Shown piece after piece: positions 7,857 through 17,600 of a DNA stretch of 64,000 bases. The position numbers were made by a program, and so were the translations under genes. The stretch is from the NCBI RefSeq assembly GCF_001278055.1, contig NZ_CP010802.1, forward strand, positions 744,001 through 808,000, given 5' to 3'. Source of the DNA: Desulfuromonas soudanensis. Lineage in GTDB: Bacteria; Desulfobacterota; Desulfuromonadia; Desulfuromonadales; WTL. The notes beneath the pieces were generated by a model. It made no database searches and was not told the DNA's origin. It saw only the letters and a list, made by a program, of their open reading frames with translations. Each line of letters opens with the position of its first letter. The stretch's first letter is position 1.

Positions 7857-10721
7857 ATGAAACGGTCCAACACCAAAATCTGCCTTATCGCGGTGTTTTC
7901 ACTGCTGCTGAGTGTTATATGGCAGAATCCGGCCGACGCGGCGACTGCGCCGACCATTGCGCCGCTGGGTCAGATTCGCGACGGGCTGTCGACGCCTTCC
8001 AAAATTGCCGTGGATGCGCAGGGTGCGCTCTATGTCGCCGATGTCACGAAAAGAGCGGTCGTAAAATACAGCAAGCATGGCGAGCTACTCCGTCAATACA
8101 CGGGCCTGGCCTTCAGCGGGATCGGCCTGGCGGTGACGCCGGACGGCGGCGTCCTTTATGTTGCCGACCGCCATGCCGTCAGCCGGGTGGACGGAGCGAC
8201 GGGCACCCTTCTCGGCCAGCTGGGTCAGGGGGCCGGCGAATTCGCCGAGGTCAGCGACCTGGCTCTCGATGCCGCCGGATTCGTCTTTGTCGCCGATGCC
8301 GGGAACAAGAAGGTGCGGGTTTATGATCCGGCCGGTCTCTTTCAGTACGAAATCACTGGCGTCGGCACGGCGACCGGCCAGTTTGTGGGGATGACGTCCC
8401 TGGCCATCGATCAGGCGGCCAGCACGGTTTATGTCGCGCACGCCATGGGTAAAGTCGAGGCTTTTGACCTGGCCGGAACCTATCTCCGCACCCTCAACGG
8501 CGCCACGGATTTTGGGCCCAAAGCCATTTTCGAAATCGCCGGGATCACCTTTGACGGCGCCGGACGCCTCTATCTCTTCGATTCCATGAATTCCTTCATG
8601 GTTGTTAAAGACCTGGCCGGACCTTATCTCTCCACTTTTGCCGAAGGCGGATTCGCCAGCGGCCAGATCAAGAATCCCCTCGATGCGCTCTTTGATCCTG
8701 CCACCGGCCGGCTCTTTGTCAGCTGTAGCGACGGCCGGGTCGAGATCTTCGGGATCGACGGCGCTGTCAATCCCGCTCCCCCCGTGGCCAACAGCGCTCC
8801 CGGGGCTCCCTCCCTGATCGCCCCGACCTCCGGACAGGAGCTTGTCACCGCCACGCCGCAGCTTCAGCTGGGTAATGCCGTGGACGCCGACAATGACCCC
8901 CTGACCTATGATGTGATGATTCTCGACGGTGCGGGTGCCGTCGTGGCCGAGTCCCTGGCGCAGGCCGAAGGGGCTGAAAACACCCAGGTGGCCGTCAACG
9001 AGTCCCTGGCTGACAATCTTTACAGCTGGAAAGCCCGTGCCTGCGACGCTCTGGCGTGCTCCGAGTGGAGCGCCACCGTCTCCTTTTATGTCAACGCCGT
9101 CAATGAGGCACCGGCCGCTCCGATCCTTGCCAGCCCCCTTCTCGGTGAAACCCTCGATGCCGACGGTCTTCTCTCCTGGGGGGCTGCCGCCGATTCCGAT
9201 CCCTTCGATCAGATCACTTATCGTCTTGAGGTCTCCGACGCCTTCGGCGCTGAAATCGCTGTCCAGACCTTGGGCGGGACCGAGGTTGCTCTCGGCGAGC
9301 TCGCTGACTACCTCGCCCTCGAGGACGGCGGAACCTACTTCTGGAAGGTTGCCGCTGTCGACGACAAGGGATTGGCCGCCGTCTCGGACCCCGGCAACTT
9401 CGTTTTCGACACTACCCTGCTGCGGGTAACGGCCAACATGCCGGGCGCCAGGGTCTATCTCGGCGGCAACCACGGTTATGCCGGCCGCTTTCTCGGCGAA
9501 ACCCCCCTCGAACTGCGCACCTTCCCCGAAGGGACCTCCTCCCTGGTGATCGAGCGATCCGGTTTCGAGCCCTTCGTCGCCCAGGTGCAGCTCGCCTATC
9601 AGGATAACGCGACCGTCCAGGCCGATCTTCTTCCCGCCATGACCCCCGCCGACTTCAAGGGGCAAACCCTGAAAAACGGGCACACTTCGATACGGGTCAG
9701 CAGCAAGGGCGCTCCCTGTTACGTCGATTTCAACAACGACGGTCAATCCGACCTTCTGGTCGTCGATACGGCCTGTCGCCTCCTTCTCTACACCGGAGTT
9801 GTCGGCGGGACCTCGCCGCTGGTTCTGGATAATGTCGTTCTCGAAGGCCTCGCCCCCGGCGCCGTCCCCTTCGTCGCCGACTGGGATAACGACGGCAAAA
9901 AGGATTTGGTGATCGGTTTTTCCGACGGCTCGCTCCGCCTCTATCTCAATGAAGGGAGCGAAAGCGCTCCGTCCTTCGGCGAAGGGGCGTACCTGCAGGT
10001 CGCCGGTGCCAACCTGGCCGTATGCGGTGACGCCGTTCCCGTCGTGGCCGACTTCAACGGCGACGGCAAAAAGGACCTTCTCGTCGGCTCCTCGGCGGGG
10101 GAGGTTGCCCTTTATCTCAATGTGGCTGAAGATGCAGCCCCCGCTTTCGCCGCGGTTCAGGGGCTTGTCGCCGGTCTCTCCGGCGCCGTCGCCCCGATCT
10201 TTGTCGACTGGGACGCCGACGGAAAGCGGGATCTTCTCCTGGCGGCCGACGGTCGCCTCTTCGTCGCCGAACCCCAGGTCGATGGCAGCTACCTGCCGGT
10301 TCCGGTCCTGGTCGTCGGTGCCGTACAGGGGACCGATACCGTCAAGGGCGACAAAAAAGGGAACAAAGGGCAGGGGCGCACGACTTCGGGCCCGGCCGCT
10401 ACGTCCCTGCGCATCGCCGCTGTCGACGTCGACGACACGGCCGGAAAGGATCTCATCGTCTGCGACGAGAGCGGTGAAATCAAACTCTTCTGTTCCGCCG
10501 GCAAAGAGTGTCTCCCGGCCTTTGGCACCGCGCTCCTCGACAAGGTGGCCCAGATCGGAGAGCTGATCGGAGAAGATGCCGCTTTGCAGGTGAAACTGGC
10601 CGCAGTGGAAACCCTGGTCAAATCCGGTAAATATCCTGCCGCTGCCGACCTCGCCGGACAGATGCCTTGCGGAGGCCCTGCTCTCCAGGCGGTCAACGAA
10701 CTGGTCGCACTTCTCAAATAA
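7857..10721 (+). CDS. Exported NHL beta-propeller / PEGA / FG-GAP repeat protein
   Basis: 954 residues with a cleavable signal peptide (about 1-28, ending PADA). The N-terminal 40-310 region has repeated units of the kind [18 protein letters not shown]...RAVVKY, i.e. NHL-type beta-propeller blades. Two fibronectin III-like domains follow (about 315-410 and 415-520). A PEGA domain comes next (about 522-600; [15 protein letters not shown] and [13 protein letters not shown]). Last are FG-GAP/VCBS-like calcium-type repeats ([52 protein letters not shown]). It has no Cys-X2-Cys-His motif. AGGAGG precedes the ATG. Such proteins often accompany Geobacter multiheme cytochromes, so a scaffold or adhesin role at the cell surface is inferred. 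Confidence 0.88.
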   Translation: MKRSNTKICLIAVFSLLLSVIWQNPADAATAPTIAPLGQIRDGLSTPSKIAVDAQGALYVADVTKRAVVKYSKHGELLRQYTGLAFSGIGLAVTPDGGVLYVADRHAVSRVDGATGTLLGQLGQGAGEFAEVSDLALDAAGFVFVADAGNKKVRVYDPAGLFQYEITGVGTATGQFVGMTSLAIDQAASTVYVAHAMGKVEAFDLAGTYLRTLNGATDFGPKAIFEIAGITFDGAGRLYLFDSMNSFMVVKDLAGPYLSTFAEGGFASGQIKNPLDALFDPATGRLFVSCSDGRVEIFGIDGAVNPAPPVANSAPGAPSLIAPTSGQELVTATPQLQLGNAVDADNDPLTYDVMILDGAGAVVAESLAQAEGAENTQVAVNESLADNLYSWKARACDALACSEWSATVSFYVNAVNEAPAAPILASPLLGETLDADGLLSWGAAADSDPFDQITYRLEVSDAFGAEIAVQTLGGTEVALGELADYLALEDGGTYFWKVAAVDDKGLAAVSDPGNFVFDTTLLRVTANMPGARVYLGGNHGYAGRFLGETPLELRTFPEGTSSLVIERSGFEPFVAQVQLAYQDNATVQADLLPAMTPADFKGQTLKNGHTSIRVSSKGAPCYVDFNNDGQSDLLVVDTACRLLLYTGVVGGTSPLVLDNVVLEGLAPGAVPFVADWDNDGKKDLVIGFSDGSLRLYLNEGSESAPSFGEGAYLQVAGANLAVCGDAVPVVADFNGDGKKDLLVGSSAGEVALYLNVAEDAAPAFAAVQGLVAGLSGAVAPIFVDWDADGKRDLLLAADGRLFVAEPQVDGSYLPVPVLVVGAVQGTDTVKGDKKGNKGQGRTTSGPAATSLRIAAVDVDDTAGKDLIVCDESGEIKLFCSAGKECLPAFGTALLDKVAQIGELIGEDAALQVKLAAVETLVKSGKYPAAADLAGQMPCGGPALQAVNELVALLK

Positions 10722-10758
10722 CCACCCCGACACGATCTGTCCAAGGGAGATTTCTTAA

Positions 10759-11535
10759 ATGTATAAAATTGCGTTCAAATCGATTCTCGTGACCCTGGTC
10801 CTCCTCGCGCTCGGCGCGATTCCCGCGCTGGCCGTCAAGGGGACCCCGAATGTCGCCAATACGGTCCACAACCTGTCGGTGTGGCAGACTGACTGGATGA
10901 TTGCGTCAAATAATGAAGAAGAGATCTGTATCTTCTGTCACACACCGCACGGCGGCAGCCTTACCGGTCCCCTCTGGAACCGCGCGAATTCGGCTCAGGT
11001 CTACACCCACTACACCAGCAGTACCCTCTCCACCCAGGTGGCCGCCAGCCGGGGCACGAATATCTATGATGAATCGCGACTCTGCCTGAGCTGCCATGAC
11101 GGCTCCATCTCCATGTACACCGTCATGAATGCCAACAATGTGACCGGCCCGCCTCTACCGTTCTGGGGAACGGGAGAGATGCGCGGAGCAACGGGACTCA
11201 CCCAGGGGCCGCGGATCGGCATGGGGCGCAATGCCGACGGAACGGTCAACGACACGGTCAACAACGACCTCTCCGACGATCACCCGATTTCCTTCAAGTA
11301 TCTGCCGGTTCTCACGGACGCAGCCAAGGACAGCAACCGGCTGCAGACGATCGCCTACGCCGAGGGGCAGGGGGTGCGGTTTTTCCCCCTCGGCGCCGCC
11401 GATGCCGATAAACGTGTCGAGTGTTCCTCCTGTCATGACCCCCATGTCGACTATACAACTGCGGCGGCCTATACCCCGTTTCTCATTACCCCCAACGCCG
11501 GCAGTGCCCTCTGTCTGGCCTGCCACAATAAGTAG
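10759..11535 (+). CDS. Tetraheme c-type cytochrome
   Basis: 258 residues with a signal peptide ending ALA (about residue 25). Four heme motifs: CIFCH (57), CLSCH (109), CSSCH (222) and CLACH (252). The first is followed by TPHGG and the third by DPH, the pattern of doubled-CXXCH or NapC/NrfH-like nitrate-associated cytochrome domains. It lies 37 bases after the propeller protein with AAGGGAGA as the ribosome site, in the same orientation as the giant cytochrome, so all belong to one transcription unit. A periplasmic electron shuttle is a reasonable inference; partner and potential are unknown. Confidence 0.92.
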   Translation: MYKIAFKSILVTLVLLALGAIPALAVKGTPNVANTVHNLSVWQTDWMIASNNEEEICIFCHTPHGGSLTGPLWNRANSAQVYTHYTSSTLSTQVAASRGTNIYDESRLCLSCHDGSISMYTVMNANNVTGPPLPFWGTGEMRGATGLTQGPRIGMGRNADGTVNDTVNNDLSDDHPISFKYLPVLTDAAKDSNRLQTIAYAEGQGVRFFPLGAADADKRVECSSCHDPHVDYTTAAAYTPFLITPNAGSALCLACHNK

Positions 11536-11608
11536 GGCATTTGAACGCAATATCGATATTCATAGATCTTCAGTATAAATTGAATGTTTACAAGTTAGGA
11601 GTGTGTCC

Positions 11609-14600
11609 ATGAGGCCGAGATCTCTGGTAGGCGTATTGGTTCTGATGATTCTGTTGGCGGTCCCCGCACTGGCAACGGCATTGCCCATGCATTATTTCGA
11701 TTGTAACGCGTGTCACAATGCCTCCATCGATCCCGGCGCCCTCGGGAACACATCGATGAACAACATGTGCCTCAAGTGCCATACCCGGGGGGCCCCTGTT
11801 GCGGTGGCCTTCAACGCCGGAGATCCTCGGGGGACCAAGGCACCAGACGTCTACCTGCACCTGCAGGATGCCAGCAACGCCCTCGGTTCGGCAACAGCCG
11901 CCGGCATGGCCGTCGCGCCGACCGAACAGACCTCCCACTACTGGGCGTCTCCCACCAACGTGGTTCCGGCCGCCGGTGCCGAGGCTCCGAGCCTCGACCT
12001 CTACAAGACCCGCACCAACATCACCGGCGGCAAGGTGGCCTGTTCCACCTGCCACGAGCCCCACGGTGCGCAGGATACCCAGTTGCTGCGCATCGGCAAG
12101 GGGGCGGTTCTCACCGCCAACGCCATGTGTCTCGACTGCCACCGCTCTTGGAACAGCGCCACGACTCACGGCGTCGTGACGCACCCGATGAATGTCGATT
12201 ACGCCGCCGCTGTGGCCGCTGACGTTGCCGCCAACCCGGCGGCGGTCGATCGCAAGCTCAAGCCGGCTATCGACATGAGCAACGGCGGGGAAATCGCCCT
12301 CGTCGGCGGAACGACGGTCTCCTGTACCACATGTCACGGGGTTCACTTCTCCGACTCTGACGCTTCGACCAGCGACGGAATCGCCGGGACCTACGGCACC
12401 GGCGACGGCCTGATGCTCAAGCACAACGGCCCCGCCAAGGAAACCGGGACGACCAGCCTCTGCCAGACCTGCCATACCTACATGCAGCACGGCTCCACCA
12501 ACAGCCTCGGCTGTCTCGTCTGCCACGGCGGTCACGAGTACGATGCCGGCGGCAATCCCAACGTCTTCATGCTCCGCAAGCAGATCACCCTCGATACCAC
12601 CGCCATCAAGGTCGGCGGTTCCGCAAACGATACGGTCTCTCTCGAGTTTACCCAGTATCCCCCCCTTCCCAACTTTGACAATGGCAGCGGCAACGGCGGC
12701 CTGTGCCTCTCCTGCCATGACCTCCCCGGAGGCCATGATTCTGGCATGAACTGCGCCGAGTGCCACCAGCATGGCGGCGGCTCTCCGTCCTTTGGCCCAT
12801 CCTGCGGCGCCTGTCACGGTTTCGCCCCGTCCCTCAATGCCGACGGCAGCGTCACCGCCGGCGGTTACGCCCATTCGACGACCAATCCGGCCAATGACTA
12901 CAGCACTTCCGGCGTTTTCAAGGACGAGAGTGCGACTCCCCACGTGACCCACGCCAACGGCGCCGGCAACTACACCTTCTCCTGCGACGACTGTCATGGA
13001 GCCGCTTCCGGCACAGGCCGGGCCGACCATGATACTGGCACTTTCCAGAACGTTCTGAGCAATCAGGGTGCAATTCTCACTACACTCACTACCGGCAACG
13101 GCGCTCTGTCGCCGGTCTACAACCCAGGCACTGCCACCTGCTCGGCCGTTTACTGCCACAGTAACGGTGGCGCTCGCGCCGCCGCTCCTGTCGCCGCCTC
13201 CATTCCTGTCTGGACCAACGGCAACGGCACCATCTCCACCTGCGACGCCTGCCACGGCAACACCGTCGGGACCATGACCACCAAGCAGAACTCGGCGGCC
13301 CACGAGCAGCATCTTGCCAAGGGATACAGCTGCTCCCTCTGCCACAGCGACACCGCAGCCAATTCAACGACTCTCGCCGCCAACGCCATCGGCACCGTTC
13401 ACGTTAACAACTCCGCCGATGTCGCTTTGGACAGCACCAATCCCCTGCTCAGCGGCGGATCCGGCCTCGCTTACGGCACTGACGGCACCTGCTCCGTCTA
13501 CTGCCACGACCCCTACGCCTACGACGGTGCCAATACCCCCGACTGGGATACCGCGGCCACCTGGGATAACGCCAGCTCCGAGGCCTGTGGCTCCTGTCAC
13601 GGCAATCCTCCGGCCCAAGGTGCCCACATCACCCACACGACGAGCATCGTCTCCGGCGGCGTTGGTCTCTCCTGCGATACCTGTCACCCCGCCGGTTCTA
13701 ATACCGGCAGCCACGCCGGCCACATCAGCGGCGGCGCCGCCGATACCCTCGCCAGCCTCCAGGCGACCGTCTGCAACACCTGCCACGGCGTCGACGGTGC
13801 CGAGACTGCCCCGGTCTGGACCAATGCCGCCACCCTGGATTGCGCCAGCTGCCATACCAATACTCTTTCGACCATGGCCGGTACTCCCGACAAGACCTCG
13901 GCTGAAACGACCGGTCACAACAAGGCCAGCGGCCAGTACGCCCTGACCCTCAACGCCGCCGCCAACCTCGGCTGCGAAGACTGCCATGACCGCACCGCTG
14001 GCGGACACCTTACCGGCGGCGCCGGCGACATGCGCCTCAAGGCCGGCTTCGCCTGCCTCACCTGCCACACCGGCGTGGCGACTCACACCAACATCGGCGC
14101 CACCATCAAGACCGAGAGCGACTTCACCAAGGCCTGCCTCGACTGCCACGATCCCCACGGCGGCATCGGCGCCAACGCGGCGATGATCGACGTCCCCGGC
14201 GTCGTCTTTACCGCCCGCACCAGCGGCGATTCCTTCGACGAGGCCGATGCCGTCAACGTAGACGACATCTGCGCCACCTGTCATACCACCACCAGCCACA
14301 ACCGGGCTGACGCGACCGGCGTTGTCCATAACGAAAACGCCAACTGCATGTCCTGTCACGGTCATGACAAGGGCTTCATGGCGTCCGGCGGCTCTTCCTG
14401 CGAGGATTGCCACTCTGCCAAGCTCGCCGAACCGCTTCACGCGGCCCACATCAACATTTCCCCGACCGTCGACGCCGACAAGTCCGAGTGCGCCATCTGC
14501 CACCCGAGCGTCCAGGGGTACACCATCGCCGGCGGCTCAGCGGACCATTTCGCCAGCGTCGTCAACGACTTCGCCGCCGGAATCACCAATCCCCAGGCCG

Positions 14601-17600
14601 CCGGGACCACCTGTTCCTCGGCCCTGGGCTGCCACGCCTCCTCGGTGGCCGACGGCTCCTGGCAGGATGTAGACGGGCTCAACTGCGACGCCTGTCATTA
14701 CTCCAGCGTCACCCCGACCTTGTTGGGCAATAACGCCGCCGCCAAGCCCCTCACCGGCGACCACTCCACCCACTTCGACGCCATCGGCGTCACCTGCGCC
14801 GACTGTCACACGGTACCGGCTGCCGGCGACACCGCTCATATCAGCAATACCGACGGCGCCGATCAGGCGGCTGTCCTCACCGGGCGGGCCAACGCCCTGC
14901 AGGACGAGGCTCTCCTGACCCTTGCCGAGGCCGGAAGCTGGACGAATCCCGTCTTTCCAGGCAACGCCACCTGTAGCAACACCCAGTGTCATGATCCGTC
15001 CGACAAGGGCTTCCAGGCGACCTGGAACACCCCCAATGCCCTCGGCTGCGCCTTCTGTCACAGCACTACCGATCCGGCGACCAACAACAGTAACCATACG
15101 GCTCACCTGGCAGCCTCCGTCCCTGGCACCTTCGGTCTGACTATTACCTGCCTCGACTGCCACGTCGATAACGGCACCAACAACGCTCACCGCGACGGCG
15201 TTGTCGATGTTACCGGCACCCGGGTGACCGGCTACACCGCTCCGAACTGTACCAACAACTGTCATACCGACGGAGCCGGAGGAGTCCCGGCTGTCGCCGT
15301 TGCCTGGGGGGATGCGCCTCTGGCCAACTGCGTCATCTGTCACAAAAACCCGATGGACAGCGCCCGCCATACCGTCCATCTTAATAACAATACCTTTGTC
15401 TCCGGCGACTGTGCCGAGTGTCACACCGCCGAAACGGCCGTCACCCATATCGATCTTACCGTCAATACCGGCGGCACCAGCGCCGTGGTTTATGACGGTG
15501 GGACCGGCGGCTGTACCAACAACTGTCATACCGTCACCGCCGCTTCCTTCGGCGATTGGAAAGACGCAGCCAAACTCGACTGCGGCAACTGCCATGGCGC
15601 AGGCGGAACTCTCGACAAGGGCAACCCGCCGGCGGCCGGCGCCCATAACCAGCACGTCGGCAACGTTTACGTCTCCGGTTGTACCGACTGCCACGGCGAC
15701 AACAGCGTCACCCACAGCCCGATTGACAATGCGAAGGCTGCCATCGGCGGCGCCGAGGTTTCGGCCTACGCGGCCAATAACTGCACTAATACCTGTCACG
15801 TGGCGACCAACGACAACGACTGGACTTCGACCAGCCGCGCCTGTGTCGATTGCCACACCACCGGCAAGATCGGCACTGTCCCGACCAGCGGTCTCCACGC
15901 AACCACCGTCGCCCTCGCCCATGACGATAGTTTCGGCGCCGGCGGCACCTGTAACTCCTGCCATACGACGACTCCGACCACCAGCCATATCAATGGCGGC
16001 GCGGCTCAGACGTCGCTGCAGACGACCTACAATTTCAACGCCTCCAATGTCGCTTCCTACTCAAGCGCCGCCGGTTGCGCCGCCAACTGCCACAGCGACG
16101 CCGTCGCCAACGGCGGAGTCGGAAAATGGTCCCGCAAGTGGATGGGCGTCATCGACCTCAAGCCCCTGGCAACGGATAACCCCGGAGCCGCGGTCTGTGA
16201 CAACTGTCACGGCGACGGCATGACCGGCGCTGCTGTCAATAATAGCTGGAATGCCGGCCTGGCCCCAGCGCACGGCGATGTCGACGGCAACAACGGCATC
16301 GAGATGATGGGTCAGCACGGCGGGTGCGAAACCTGCCACGGCTGGGGCGGAGCGACCTACAACAAAGCCTGGAATGCCGGCTCCCCCGGTCACGGTGACG
16401 GTTCGCTCGCCATGAACGGCCCCGACGCCGCCCACGGGCCGGCGGCCGGCGCCCAGTACGACGAATCCGCATTCGGCTGTCTGGCCGCATGCCACAGCGG
16501 CTCCCTGACCAACGCCGGCGATGCCAACTTCAACCATGCCCTGGCCGATTCCACCTGGCCGATCAACTACGGCGACTTCGGTTCCGGCGACTGCGACACC
16601 TGTCACGCCGCCGCCGTCCCGAGCCGCGACCATAGCGATGCCAGCGAAAACAGCGGCATGCACGCCAGCCACGTCGCCTCCGGTTACGTGACCGACTGTG
16701 CCGTCTGTCACCCCCACGACGGGACTTCCGTCGCTCCCGGAACCGGAGTGCACGGCACCGGAACCGTTAACTTCGCTAATCAGATGCTTGGCGCCACCGA
16801 TTACTCGGCCACGGCCTTCGGAGGCACCTGCGCCACCGCCAACGGTTGCCACGACTCCGCCGCCGGCGAATGGGCCGCCGGCACCCTCGGCGGCAACAGC
16901 TGCGTCGACTGCCACGGCGCCTCCGGCAAGCTTCTCGACCAGGGCGGCTACCCGCCGACTTCCAGCGAGCACGGCGCTCACCTTGCCAACGACGCGATCT
17001 TCCCCCCGGCTTCCGACTGTGACAAGTGTCACGGCGCCGGTGCGGTCAACGGTACCCATACCGGCCATAAGGATATGGGCGCCAGCATCAACCTCGATGC
17101 CACGGTCATTACGGCCTACAACGGCACCAACTGCGCCAATACCTGCCATACCTCGATTGCCGGCGCCTGGACCAGCGGCGCGGCGACCCTGAGCTGCAGC
17201 GATTGTCACAATGTTGCGGGTAACATCCTCGGCGCACCGGTCGACGCCGCCATCAGCAACACCGTCGGCCCCACCGGCGACAAGCACGGCGCCCACCTGG
17301 CCAACAGTACCTTCGTCGCCGACTGTGCGACCTGCCATACCCATAACGGAGAACTCGGCAGCTATGCCGTCACCGGGCACGTCAACGGGACGAACCCGAC
17401 CCTGGTCGGCACCCTGACCGTCAACGGCGATTCGAGCTGCGCCAACGCCTGCCACCTTGCAGCTGACGCCAATGAATGGATCAGCGGCGCTCTCAACTGC
17501 AACGACTGCCACAGCGCTGCGGCCAAGTCCCTCAACGGCGGCGGCGAGAGCGATCTCTCCGCAACCATCGGCCCCAACGCCGGCCGTCACGACGAGCACA

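Noticed and set aside
7644-8326. Continuation of the NtrC regulator's first frame into the propeller gene
   Set aside because: Produced by the C-run frameshift; the true regulator C-terminus continues in another frame with a complete helix-turn-helix and stop at 7643.
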